Shown here piece after piece: positions 38,414 to 47,450 of a stretch of 64,000 nt of DNA. The number at the start of each line of letters is the position of its first letter. Within the stretch, counting starts at the first letter, position 1. Location of the stretch: the NCBI RefSeq assembly GCF_963853665.1, contig NZ_OY970459.1, positions 4,092,001 to 4,156,000 on the forward strand, written 5' to 3'. Below the pieces are notes generated by a model. That model saw nothing but the letters and a program-made list of their open reading frames with translations, was not told the origin of the DNA and did not search any database. The translations under genes and the position numbers were made by a program. This stretch comes from Mycobacterium decipiens. Lineage in GTDB: Bacteria; Actinomycetota; Actinomycetes; Mycobacteriales; Mycobacteriaceae.

Positions 38414-40045
38414 TCAGTCGCGCACCTCGGTGATCTGGTAGGCACCCTCTGCGTAGCGGGACCGGATGGTCTTCTTGTCGTACTTGCCCACGCTGGTGCG
38501 TGGAATCTCGTCGGCAAATGCCCACCGCTCGGGTAACCACCACCGAACAACCTTGTCCGCCAAAAACCTTCGCAGGTCACCGGCGCTGACGGTGGCGTCT
38601 TCCCGAACGACGACGACGGCCAGCGGCCGTTCCTGCCAGCGGTCGTCGGCGACGCCGACGACCGCGGCCTCGAGCACGTCCGGGTGCGCGATCAGGCAGT
38701 TCTCGAGTTCCACGGAAGAGATCCATTCCCCGCCGGACTTGATAACGTCTTTTGCGCGGTCGGTCAGGGTGATGAAGCCTTGCCCGTCAATGCGGCCGAC
38801 GTCACCGGTGCGCAACCAACCGGAGTCGAACTTGGACTCATCGCGTCCCCGGTAGTAGGAGCCGGCAATCCAGGGCCCACGAACCTCCACCTCGCCAATG
38901 GCGGTGCCGTCGTTGGGCAGCACCTGGCCGTCGTCGTCGACGATCCGGGTTTCCACACCGCATACCGGCTGGCCCTGGGTAATCCGGAAGGCCCAATGCC
39001 GGTCGGATGGGGTTCCCGGCGGCGGCCAGGCCATGGTGGCCAGCGGTGATGTTTCCGTCATGCCCCACAACTGCCGGATCTGCACGTTGTGCTTGTCTTC
39101 GAAAGTGCGCATCAGCGATTCCGGCACCGCCGAGCCACCACAGACGACAAGCCGCAGCGATGACATGTCGTGGTCGGGGTCCTTCTCCAGGTAATGCATT
39201 ACGTCGTTCCAGATGGTCGGCACCGCGCCGGCCAGCGTCGGCTTCAGGTTCTCCACCATGTGGATCAGCGAGCGGGCGTCCAGATGCCGATCGGGTAGCA
39301 CCAGGTCGGCACCCGCCATCAACGCCGCATACGGCAGGCCCCACCCGTTGGCATGAAACATCGGCACGATCGGCAGCACCTTGTCGCTGGATCCCGCTCC
39401 GATGCCGTTGCTGGTGCAGGCCGCCATCGAGTGCAGAAAGCTCGAGCGGTGGCTGTAGACAACACCTTTGGGATTGCCGGTGGTGCCGCTGGTATAGCAC
39501 ATTGCGGCCGCGGAGTTCTCATCGAGCTGCGGCCAGTCGAATTCGGCCGGCTCGCCGTCGATCACCTCGTCGAAGCGCAGCACCGTCTTGCCCGATTCCT
39601 GCAGCGGCCTCGTGTCGCCCTCCCCCACCGCGATCACGGTGTGCACGGTGTCGAGTTTGGGCAGCACCGGCGCGAGCTGCCTGGCCAGTGACACGTCGAC
39701 CAGAACGACCCGGTCCTCGGCCTCGTTGGCGACATAGGCGATCTGCTCGGGAGAGAGCCGGATATTCAGGGTGTGCAGAACCGCGCCCATCGACGGAACC
39801 GCAAGGTAGGTAGCCAGGTGTTCGGCGTTGTTCCACATGAACGTGGCGACCCGCTGGTCCCCGGTAACGCCGAGGCGGCGCAACGCATTTGCCAGCTGGG
39901 AGGCTTGCTGACCCACCTCGCGATAGCTGCTGTGCCGATAGCCATCACCCGTCGCGGTGGTGACCTGACGTAACCCGTGCACACCGCAGCCGTGCCGCAT
40001 GATCGCGGTGATCGTCAACGGATATTCCTGCATCGTGCTGTACAT
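38414..40045 (-). CDS. fadD14: Acyl-CoA synthetase FadD14
   Basis: 543 residues, the FadD14 length. ANL superfamily: P-loop-like YTSGTTGNPKG (about 186-196), the GMTETSP motif (A5), STGD-like LRTGDVGRIDGQG (A7), and the catalytic lysine region TSVGKYDKKTIRSRY near the C-terminus. It activates fatty acids to acyl-CoA via acyl-AMP. The FACL (long/medium-chain CoA ligase) branch is likely because no carrier domain or FAAL insertion is seen. Followed by the terminator-like hairpin. Confidence 0.93.
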   Translation of the reverse strand: MYSTMQEYPLTITAIMRHGCGVHGLRQVTTATGDGYRHSSYREVGQQASQLANALRRLGVTGDQRVATFMWNNAEHLATYLAVPSMGAVLHTLNIRLSPEQIAYVANEAEDRVVLVDVSLARQLAPVLPKLDTVHTVIAVGEGDTRPLQESGKTVLRFDEVIDGEPAEFDWPQLDENSAAAMCYTSGTTGNPKGVVYSHRSSFLHSMAACTSNGIGAGSSDKVLPIVPMFHANGWGLPYAALMAGADLVLPDRHLDARSLIHMVENLKPTLAGAVPTIWNDVMHYLEKDPDHDMSSLRLVVCGGSAVPESLMRTFEDKHNVQIRQLWGMTETSPLATMAWPPPGTPSDRHWAFRITQGQPVCGVETRIVDDDGQVLPNDGTAIGEVEVRGPWIAGSYYRGRDESKFDSGWLRTGDVGRIDGQGFITLTDRAKDVIKSGGEWISSVELENCLIAHPDVLEAAVVGVADDRWQERPLAVVVVREDATVSAGDLRRFLADKVVRWWLPERWAFADEIPRTSVGKYDKKTIRSRYAEGAYQITEVRD

Positions 40046-40159
40046 CGACGTACCGCCTTACGGGTCTCGGCGCAGCACCGCCTCATGTCCGCCTCGGGCG
40101 AATGCTATCGCCGCGCGAAGTCATGAGAAACGGGTCCCCCAGAAAGACGACCCGACCGG

Positions 40160-41314
40160 TTAGGCCGAAGCCGGTTCGTACTGCAGCAGCTCAGGCAGGA
40201 AGCGCTCGATAGACGTTTGGCCCGGTAGCCTCGGCTGCTCGATGTCGGACACCTCGGTCGAACGCACCGGTGTCATGGTGACCGTGCCGGAGTAGTCGGC
40301 GATGTATAGGTGTTTTCCGTTCGGGCTCTCGACCACGCATGACGGCCGGTTGGTCCGGATGGTGCCGATGACGTCGCGCGTGCGGGTGCACAGCACGGTG
40401 ACACGATCCTCGCTGACCAGGTAGGCGCGAGCTCCGTCGTTGCTGATGGTCACCCGGGTGACCAGCCCACCGATCTCTCCGATACTGCGCGAGCTGGTGA
40501 TCTTGTTGGTGCGGGTGTCGATGACGTCGACCACTGCACCGAAGTCGGAGCCGCAGCTGGCGACGTACGCGACGGCGCCGTCGGGGCTGACCGCGACGTC
40601 GCGTACGGATGCCCCGATCTCGATGGTGTCCACCACGCGCAGAGCCGTCGGCGCCTGTTTGGCCCGGGATTTGGAGGTCTTCCGGCGCCAGCGCGAGAGG
40701 CCCCCGGTGCGCACCGCATCGTCGGCGTGCGCGCGGGTCGCGATCACGACGAGCCGGCCGCCGGATGGCCGGTTGGTACCGACATACAACCGACTTCCGT
40801 CGGGACTGACGCGCACGCATTCCGTGACGGTGCCTGGCTCCATGGCAAGGTCAGCGACATCGATCAGCTCGACCGTCGTTGTGTCCAGCGCCGCGACGTC
40901 GGCACCGCCAACGCCGTTTCGGCTCACGTATAGGTACTTTCCGTCCGGGCTGACGGCCAGGTCGCTCACACTGAGCGCCAGCGGATGGGTGGCGATTACG
41001 GCGTTGGTGGGCACGTCGATCACGGCGATCGCGTCATAGGCGGATGACACGGTGCTGACGTATGCGCGGTTGGCTTCAGCATTGCCCATGGTCACCGCGA
41101 ACGGTTCATTGACACCGGTGACCGTCTGGGTGACCCGGCAGGTGTCGGTGTCAATGATCGAGACAGTGTCGCTGCCGTAGTTCGTCACCAACAGGAGGTT
41201 GCCGTCGGGGCTGATGTCGATGCCGCTGATCGGACCGTTCTGCACGGCAATCCTGACCACCGCCGATGTGGTGCCGAACTGCAAAACCCGGACAAGTTCG
41301 TTCACTTCCGTCAT
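40160..41314 (-). CDS. Beta-propeller surface protein (Rv1057-like)
   Basis: 384 residues built from about seven YVTN/NHL-type repeats, each with an SPDG(K/S)xLYV or similar strand (ISPDGNLLLV, VSPDGKYLYV, VSPDGSRLYV, VSPDGAVAYV, ISNDGARAYL, ESPNGKHLYI). No signal peptide. In M. tuberculosis Rv1057 is repressed by TrcR and controlled by MprAB and SigE under envelope stress. TrcR is encoded at 62.3 kb here. The start has a very strong GAGGAGGAG site. Confidence 0.9.
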   Translation of the reverse strand: MTEVNELVRVLQFGTTSAVVRIAVQNGPISGIDISPDGNLLLVTNYGSDTVSIIDTDTCRVTQTVTGVNEPFAVTMGNAEANRAYVSTVSSAYDAIAVIDVPTNAVIATHPLALSVSDLAVSPDGKYLYVSRNGVGGADVAALDTTTVELIDVADLAMEPGTVTECVRVSPDGSRLYVGTNRPSGGRLVVIATRAHADDAVRTGGLSRWRRKTSKSRAKQAPTALRVVDTIEIGASVRDVAVSPDGAVAYVASCGSDFGAVVDVIDTRTNKITSSRSIGEIGGLVTRVTISNDGARAYLVSEDRVTVLCTRTRDVIGTIRTNRPSCVVESPNGKHLYIADYSGTVTMTPVRSTEVSDIEQPRLPGQTSIERFLPELLQYEPASA

Positions 41315-41860
41315 CAGCGCCGCTCCTCCTCATCCCTTCGGTCTGCTTCGTCGCGGGTCATGTCGGCACCGCCTGCCCGGGATTAACCGCATTCCAGCAC
41401 CAAAAGACGCTGATTCGCACTGGGCTGAAATGCAGTCTAGCGGTCACATTCTGACCCAAAAGATCTCGAATTGAACGCTGTTACCCACGTCACGGGACAG
41501 ACTTATGTTTCACTCAGAATGTGATTATCAAGCGTTACGTCGCCGGTTCTGTGGCAAATCAGAGAAAGCAATTGTCCCTGCGTTTTATTGACAGTCGCTA
41601 ACACTTGATGCATATCTTGCACGGCCGACAAATAAGAAGTTCTCATAATCGCAGACAAAAGGAGGGGAATATCACATTGCGGGCGAGTACTCGTGCCCCG
41701 GGTCATTTCGCCAAGTCCGCCGCGATGGCGCCAAACGGATCGGCAGGCAATTCACCCCCGCAGGCTAAGGTCGCATGTTGTTGAAACGTTTGCGTTCGAT
41801 GTTGCCCAAGTAGGTCGGCCAGCCGAAGCCAGCCGCGCTGTGGGCGCCATGCCATCACCG
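41315..41860. other. Regulatory and partly AT-rich intergenic region upstream of the Rv1057 homologue
   Basis: The first ~190 bp form the upstream region of the beta-propeller gene. Segment 41500-41690 is markedly AT-rich compared with the rest of the window. A strong ribosome binding site (AGGAGGGG, 41661-41668) stands 9 nt before a TTG at 41678 that opens a 35-codon frame ending at 41785 (LRASTRAPGHFAKSAAMAPN...). Whether that is translated is uncertain. Known TrcR and MprA sites of H37Rv lie upstream of Rv1057; I could not identify a clear copy here. Confidence 0.45.
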
Positions 41861-42049
41861 GAAGCCGACCCCCCACCCGACCACCGCGCCGAGCGCACCG
41901 CCATGATGCCCAAACGCCACCGCAGCCGCACCCAAGACCGCGCCCACCGCAGCACCACCGAACGCCGTCAACACCACCACGCCCCGCACCGCGAGCCCAG
42001 CACCGGACCCACCCCACCCCACACCGACGACGACCCACCGCCGTTCTGA
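41861..42049 (+). pseudogene. C-terminal remnant of a 13E12-type HNH endonuclease (DUF222)
   Basis: The frame reads RTAMMPKRHRSRTQDRAHRS, TTERRQ..., and ends DDDPPPF, the characteristic C-terminus of mycobacterial 13E12-family DUF222/HNH proteins. The N-terminal DUF222 and HNH domains are absent. Read as a fragment of a REP13E12-like element left at the border of the accessory region. Confidence 0.6.
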
Positions 42050-42069
42050 CCTCGGATTCTTCGGGAAAT

Positions 42070-42834
42070 CTAGCTGAATTGGGTCTGCGGCCGGGACAGG
42101 GCGGCACCCTCGATGATCATGTCGACCTTCTCGTTGTAAAACGCCACCAGGCCGGCGATCGGGGCGACGGCGGGCAGTGGATAGTGATACGTCCAGGCGA
42201 GGTCGCGATGTACGGCGTCGCCCACGCGCACCGACCAGTAGCCCGACGTCGTTCCTTTGTACGGGCACCATGTCTGCGTCGAGGTGGGCTCCAGATGCTC
42301 GAAAGCGATGTCGGCCGGATCGATGTAATACCTTGTGGGTAGCCCGGTTTCGAATAGCAGAACCGGTGATCGGGTGTCGGCGAGCAGGGTGCCGTCGAGC
42401 TCGACACGGACGTGTCGGTGTGAGCGCAACGCGTCGGCCCGCGAATAGGGATTGCGCGGATGGACGTAGATCTGCTCGTCCTCCTCGAACCACCGCAGCG
42501 GATCCCAGTTGAAACGCACGGTGCCCGCGACAGGGCTGTCGCCGTCGACGTCGAATACCCGCGCCGCCGATCGGTGGATCTGACCCGCGCCTATCAAGGA
42601 GTGCAGCCGCGACGGGCCCAACTGGACCCGTTGCGGGTGATTCTCGTCGCGCAGAAACTCCCGGCGGACATCCGCCAGCGGGATGTAGTACTGCGGGTAA
42701 TAGGGCACCTCCCAGACATAGCGCGCCGCGGTGGTGTCGAAGACGAGCACATGTCCGAGATAGCCGCGCACTCGCCGCGGTGCGGGCTCGATCCTGCCCC
42801 GGGTGGCAGCCATCTGGGGGTAGTCCACGCTCAT
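42070..42834 (-). CDS. DUF427 protein (Rv1056-like)
   Basis: 254 residues, the length of Rv1056, from an ATG with AAGGAG upstream. Two DUF427 units: VWEVPYYPQYYIPLADVRREFL in the first half, and VLLFETGLPTRYYIDPADIA plus TWCPYKGTTSGYWSVRVGD in the second. DUF427 is a small beta-rich fold of unknown function, common in actinobacteria. Last gene of the H37Rv-like block before the accessory region. Confidence 0.88.
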   Translation of the reverse strand: MSVDYPQMAATRGRIEPAPRRVRGYLGHVLVFDTTAARYVWEVPYYPQYYIPLADVRREFLRDENHPQRVQLGPSRLHSLIGAGQIHRSAARVFDVDGDSPVAGTVRFNWDPLRWFEEDEQIYVHPRNPYSRADALRSHRHVRVELDGTLLADTRSPVLLFETGLPTRYYIDPADIAFEHLEPTSTQTWCPYKGTTSGYWSVRVGDAVHRDLAWTYHYPLPAVAPIAGLVAFYNEKVDMIIEGAALSRPQTQFS

Positions 42835-42933
42835 CGCGTTGCTCCTTGTCCGGCCACGGCAACAGGCGGGGCGCAGGTGGCCCGACGGGAGACGCCCCGC
42901 TCGAACCAACGTATCGCCACCTCCGGCTTCCGG

Positions 42934-43716
42934 TCAGTGCCGCCGGTCGCGCACCTTGTAGGTCGAGGGCCACGACTTCCGCGACTCGTCGCCCGTCAGT
43001 GGAGTGCCCATTCCGCCGACCTTCACGTTGTAGGCCTCCTTGCCCGGGCCGACCTCACGATTGGCGTGTTCCTGGGCGAGGTAATACAGCTCGTCGATCG
43101 TGGCCTCGTCGTAGGCGACGAACGAGGTTCTGCGGACGACGTCGTCGATCCCGGCAAGCATCACCTCGGGCAGGAAACGCGAAACCAGGACCGCCACGCC
43201 GAACAGTGCAAACGGAATGACCCAATAACAGAGGAAACACAGCGGGGCTTTCGTGTCGAGAATCGTTGCGTTGGCCGCCACCATCGGCGGGATCGCCGAT
43301 GACACCGTCATACCGGCAAACACCGCGACCCAGATCCAGGTCAGCACCCTGGCGATCCGGTCGAACAGCTCGGTCTTCACCACGTCGGCAGCCTGTTCTG
43401 CCGCCGCGAACTTGCGCACGAACGGCTTGCCGATCGCCACGCTGACCAGCATCACCAGGAATATCGCAGCGATGCTAAGCGGCTGCAGCCACCGCTGCCG
43501 AAACGACTCGCTGGACGCAAATGCCAGCACTGTCAGCACCAAAAACGTTGCAACGGAGCCGATTTCAAGCACCGGACCAGGGTTGCCGGTGCCCCGCACG
43601 AAGACAGACATGGCGACGGCAATCGCTAGCGCGACCAACGCGGCGACGGTGACAGGCACGTTGCCGACAAGCAGCCAATAGACGATCCACGGCGCAAGGC
43701 CAAAGAGCATGCCCAC
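42934..43716 (-). CDS. Six-TM membrane protein of unknown function, divergent from the betaine operon
   Basis: 260 residues. Hydrophobic segments at about 5-20, 22-40, 50-68, 78-95, 122-142 and 155-180, then an 80-residue soluble tail with DDVVRRTSFVAYDEATIDELYYLAQEHAN. Two cysteines sit in the CFLCYW motif of the last helix. Family not recognised. The GTG at 43716 gives the longest frame; an ATG two codons later is equally possible. It faces the betaine operon across a 131-bp spacer that contains the operator, so it may share regulation; a role in uptake is only a guess. Confidence 0.6.
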   Translation of the reverse strand: MGMLFGLAPWIVYWLLVGNVPVTVAALVALAIAVAMSVFVRGTGNPGPVLEIGSVATFLVLTVLAFASSESFRQRWLQPLSIAAIFLVMLVSVAIGKPFVRKFAAAEQAADVVKTELFDRIARVLTWIWVAVFAGMTVSSAIPPMVAANATILDTKAPLCFLCYWVIPFALFGVAVLVSRFLPEVMLAGIDDVVRRTSFVAYDEATIDELYYLAQEHANREVGPGKEAYNVKVGGMGTPLTGDESRKSWPSTYKVRDRRH

Positions 43717-43794
43717 GATGGGTCAGTGTATGGCGGAGCGGGCCCAGTCGGACTCGACGTGTCCGCTTGACACCGGCCTCGGCGCGCCTCACTA

Positions 43795-43832
43795 TGTTGC
43801 GTATTACGGAACATGTTTTGTAATACGAAACA
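43795..43832. promoter_or_regulatory. Two abutting 19-bp palindromic operator sites
   Basis: Site 1 (43795-43813) is TGTTGCGTATTACGGAACA, a palindrome with arms TGTT/AACA and CGTA/TACG. Site 2 (43814-43832) is TGTTTTGTAATACGAAACA with one mismatch in the inner arm. They follow each other with no gap and end 15 bp before the ATG of the dimethylglycine gene, covering the likely promoter. The symmetry suits a dimeric IclR-family regulator, one of which is encoded in the operon. Confidence 0.65.
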
Positions 43833-43847
43833 TTGAGGTGGGCGGCT

Positions 43848-46295
43848 ATGGGACCGAAGGTCGTCATCGTGGGCGCCGGCATCGTCGGCACCTCGCTGGC
43901 CGATGAACTCACCGAACGGGGCTGCACCGATGTCACCCTGGTGGATCGCGGCCCGTTGTTCGTCACCGGCGGGTCCACGTCGCACGCTCCTGGCCTGGTG
44001 TTTACGACGAATCAGTCGAAAACGATGAGCGCGTTCGCGCGCTACACCGTGGAAAAGCTCTCCACGTTGGAGCATCCCGACGGACGGGTCTTCAACCGCG
44101 TCGGCGGACTCGAGGTCGCCAGCACCACCGAACGCTGGGCGGACCTGCATCGCAAGGCGGGTTGGGCGCAGGCCTGGGGAATACCGGCGCGGCTGCTGGG
44201 CCCGGCGGAGTGCCTCGAACTGCACCCGCTGCTGGATCGCCACGCCATCCTGGGTGGCTTTTACACCCCGACGGACGGGCTCGCCTCGGCCGTGCGCGCG
44301 GCAGCAGCCCAGGCGCAGCGCGCGGTGGCGCGGGGAGCGATCTTGCTACCCGAGACCGAAGTGCTCGACGTGGTGGACCGCGGTGGCCGGGTCGGCGGCG
44401 TTCGTACCAGCCGCGGCGTGATCGCCGCCGACATCGTGGTGTGCGCGGCCGGATTCTGGGGGGCGCAGCTGGCCAACCGGGTCGGGTTGGTCCTGCCGCT
44501 GGTGCCGATGGCACACCAGTACGCCCGGACCGGACAGGTCGCACCGCTGGTGGGCCGCAACACCGAACGCGACGACGCGAGCCTGCCGATCCTGCGGCAC
44601 CAGGACGCCGATCTGTACTTCCGCGAGCATGTCGACCGGTTGGGTATCGGATACTACGGACACCAGCCGATGCCCGTCGACCTGTCCACATTGCTCGCCG
44701 ACACCGCCGACGAGCCGATGCCGTCGATGCTTCCGTTCACCGAGCAGGATTTCGAGCCGGCCTGGCGCGAATCCGTACGGCTGCTGCCAGCACTGGGGGA
44801 CAGCAAGGTCGAGGAGGGTTTCAACGGCATCTTCTCGTTTACTCCCGACGGCTTCGCACTGCTCGGCGAACACGCGCAGCTGCGCGGGTTCTGGGTCGCC
44901 GAAGCGGTCTGGGTGACCCATTCGGCCGGGGTGGCCAAGGCCGTCGCGGAGTGGATCGTCGACGGCACCCCATCGGTTGACGTCCATGAATGCGACCTCT
45001 ACCGGTTCGAGAAGTTCGCGCGCAGCCCACGGTTCATCGACCAGACCTGCGCGCAGGCCTTCGTGGAGGTCTACGACATCATTCACCCCTACCAGTACCG
45101 CAGCGCGCTGCGCGGCTTGCGCACCAGCCCGTTTCACCACCGCCAGCTCGAGCTGGGCGCCTACTTCTACGAGGGCGGCGGTTGGGAACGACCCGCGTGG
45201 TTCGAGGCCAACGCCGGATTGGTTGGCCGGCTCGCCGCCCAGGGTGTGGCATTTCCCGAACGCGACGCCTGGACCGCGCGGTACTGGTCGCCCGTCGCGA
45301 TTGCCGAGGCGCGGTGGACCCGCGAGCAGGTCGCGCTGTACGACATGACACCGCTGACCCGCTACGAGATCAGCGGTGCCGGTGCCGCCGACTTCCTGCA
45401 GCGGCTCACCACCAACGACGTCGACAAGGGCGTGGGATCGGTCACCTACACCCTGATGCTCGATCAGACCGGCGGCATCCGAAGCGATCTCACCGTCGCC
45501 AGGCTCGATGAGACCCGATTCCAGGTCGGCGCGAACGGTCCGCAGGACTTCGACTGGCTGACCCGTCATCTGCCGGCGAACGGCAGCGTCACGCTGCGTG
45601 ACATCACCGGCGGCAGCTGCTGCATCGGGCTGTGGGGGCCCGCCGCGCGTGATCTCGTGCAGCCGTTGTGCCGAGACAACTTGTCGCATACCGCCTTTCC
45701 GTACTTCCGCTTGCTGCGGACCTATCTGGACGCCATCCCGGTCACGATGCTGCGGGTATCCTATGTCGGCGAGCTGGGTTGGGAGATCTACACCGAGGCA
45801 AGCTACGGCGCAGCGCTGTGGGATCTGCTGTGGGCCGCGGGCAGGGACCACGAGGCCATCGCCGCCGGGCGTATCGCATTCAACAGCCTGCGCATGGAAA
45901 AGGGCTATCGCGCCTGGGGTATCGACATGACCGCCGAGGATCGCCCGATTGAAGCCGGTCTCGACTTTGCGGTGCGGATGTCCAAAGGCGATTTCATCGG
46001 CAAGGCCGCCCTGCGGGATGCGACACCGCGAAAGATCCTGCAATCCGTGGTCTTCGACGACCCCACTGCCGTCGCACTCGGCAAGGAACCGGTGCTCGCC
46101 GGGGACGCCTGCATCGGCTTCGTTACCAGCGCTGGATACTCGCCTACCCTCGGCCGCACCATCGCCTACGCGTGGCTGCCGGCCGATTCGTCCATCGGTG
46201 ACACCGTCACCGTCGATCACCGCGGCCAACGTCATACCGCGACCGTCCACCGGCAAACAGTGGTCGACCCCGAGCTGGCCCGGATCCGGAGGTAG
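43848..46295 (+). CDS. FAD- and folate-dependent dimethylglycine oxidase/dehydrogenase
   Basis: 815 residues from an ATG with GAGGTGG upstream. The N-terminal DAO domain has GAGIVG (9-14) and STSHAPGLVF with His46, at the place of the covalent-FAD histidine of dimethylglycine and sarcosine dehydrogenases. An FAO_M-type middle segment and a C-terminal GCV_T (aminomethyltransferase-like) domain from about residue 430 follow. The family demethylates dimethylglycine or sarcosine, passing the methyl carbon to tetrahydrofolate. Dehydrogenase versus oxidase cannot be decided. First gene of a five-gene operon that can convert glycine betaine to glycine. Confidence 0.85.
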   Translation: MGPKVVIVGAGIVGTSLADELTERGCTDVTLVDRGPLFVTGGSTSHAPGLVFTTNQSKTMSAFARYTVEKLSTLEHPDGRVFNRVGGLEVASTTERWADLHRKAGWAQAWGIPARLLGPAECLELHPLLDRHAILGGFYTPTDGLASAVRAAAAQAQRAVARGAILLPETEVLDVVDRGGRVGGVRTSRGVIAADIVVCAAGFWGAQLANRVGLVLPLVPMAHQYARTGQVAPLVGRNTERDDASLPILRHQDADLYFREHVDRLGIGYYGHQPMPVDLSTLLADTADEPMPSMLPFTEQDFEPAWRESVRLLPALGDSKVEEGFNGIFSFTPDGFALLGEHAQLRGFWVAEAVWVTHSAGVAKAVAEWIVDGTPSVDVHECDLYRFEKFARSPRFIDQTCAQAFVEVYDIIHPYQYRSALRGLRTSPFHHRQLELGAYFYEGGGWERPAWFEANAGLVGRLAAQGVAFPERDAWTARYWSPVAIAEARWTREQVALYDMTPLTRYEISGAGAADFLQRLTTNDVDKGVGSVTYTLMLDQTGGIRSDLTVARLDETRFQVGANGPQDFDWLTRHLPANGSVTLRDITGGSCCIGLWGPAARDLVQPLCRDNLSHTAFPYFRLLRTYLDAIPVTMLRVSYVGELGWEIYTEASYGAALWDLLWAAGRDHEAIAAGRIAFNSLRMEKGYRAWGIDMTAEDRPIEAGLDFAVRMSKGDFIGKAALRDATPRKILQSVVFDDPTAVALGKEPVLAGDACIGFVTSAGYSPTLGRTIAYAWLPADSSIGDTVTVDHRGQRHTATVHRQTVVDPELARIRR

Positions 46296-46301
46296 ATCGA
46301 C

Positions 46302-47450
46302 ATGACCGGCAGCACAACGGGTTACGACGTCATCGTGGTTGGACTGGGCGGTATGGGCAGTGCGGCCGCCTACCATCTGGCCGCCCGGGGACACCGAGTG
46401 CTCGGCCTGGAGCGCCACCAGCCGGCCCACGACAAGGGATCCAGCCACGGCGGATCGCGGATCATCCGGCAGTCCTATTTCGAGGACCCCGGCTATGTGC
46501 CGCTGCTGCTGCGGGCCTACGAGCTGTGGGAGAAGCTGGCCGTCGACGCCCAGCGCGACGTCTACCGGATCACCGGGGGCTTGTTCATCGGGCCACCGGA
46601 CTGCCTGACCGTATCCGGCAGCCTGCGCGCCAGCCGCCAGTGGGGTCTGCCCCACGAGGTGCTCGACGCCCCCGAGATCACCGCCCGGTTCCCGAACTTC
46701 ACTCCGCACCCGGCCGATATTGCGCTCTACGAAGCCAAGGCCGGGTTCGCGCGCCCGGAGCTGACAGTGCGCGCGCATCTGGATCTCGCCGAAAGGCAAG
46801 GCGCCACACTGCAATTCGGCGAGCCAGTGCTGGACTGGCGCCAGACCTCGTCCGGCGTTCGGGTGAGAACCGGCCGGGGCTCTTACACCGCCGCACGGTT
46901 GGTGATCTGCCCCGGCGCCTGGGCGCCGCAGCTGTTGGGTCAGTTGGGCGTTCCGATCGCGGTGGAACGTCAGGTGATGTACTGGCTGGACCCGGTCGGC
47001 GGTGCGCAAGGGTTCGCAGACCACCCGATCTTTATCGCCGAGAAGTCGTCTGGTGCACAGATATACGGCTTTCCGGCGATCGACGGATCACGCGGTGGTG
47101 TGAAAGTCGCCTTCTTCCGCAACGGGATCGCCTGCACACCGGACACCATCGACCGGCTGGTGCACGCGCGGGAGATCAGCGAGATGACGGCACGGGTCGC
47201 CGAGTTGCTGCCGGCGCTCTCGGGCACCTGCCTGCACGCGGTGACCTGCATGTACTCCAACACACCCGACCAGCACTTCGTGATCGCGCGTCACCCGGGA
47301 TGCACGGAAGTCACTGTGGCGTGCGGGTTTTCCGGACACGGCTTCAAATTCGTTCCCGTGGTCGGTGAGATCCTTGCCGACCTGGCCATCGAAGGCAGCA
47401 CCGCTCTCCCCATTTCGTTGTTCGACCCGCAGAGGTTGGTGACCGTATGA
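46302..47450 (+). CDS. Monomeric sarcosine oxidase-type FAD amine oxidase
   Basis: 382 residues, the length of monomeric sarcosine oxidase and N-methyltryptophan oxidase. FAD-binding GLGGMGSA (14-21), Ser/His/Arg cluster in [15 protein letters not shown], active-site Lys269 in VKVAFF, and Cys316 in [11 protein letters not shown], the residue that binds FAD covalently in the family. Oxidises sarcosine to glycine with formaldehyde and hydrogen peroxide. It lies 6 bp after the dimethylglycine gene and overlaps the next gene by 4 nt (ATGA). Confidence 0.88.
   Translation: MTGSTTGYDVIVVGLGGMGSAAAYHLAARGHRVLGLERHQPAHDKGSSHGGSRIIRQSYFEDPGYVPLLLRAYELWEKLAVDAQRDVYRITGGLFIGPPDCLTVSGSLRASRQWGLPHEVLDAPEITARFPNFTPHPADIALYEAKAGFARPELTVRAHLDLAERQGATLQFGEPVLDWRQTSSGVRVRTGRGSYTAARLVICPGAWAPQLLGQLGVPIAVERQVMYWLDPVGGAQGFADHPIFIAEKSSGAQIYGFPAIDGSRGGVKVAFFRNGIACTPDTIDRLVHAREISEMTARVAELLPALSGTCLHAVTCMYSNTPDQHFVIARHPGCTEVTVACGFSGHGFKFVPVVGEILADLAIEGSTALPISLFDPQRLVTV

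Noticed and set aside
44346-47024. 892-codon minus-strand open frame across the betaine genes
   Set aside because: Antisense shadow of high-GC codons; its translation has no family motif, and the plus-strand genes carry full catalytic signatures.
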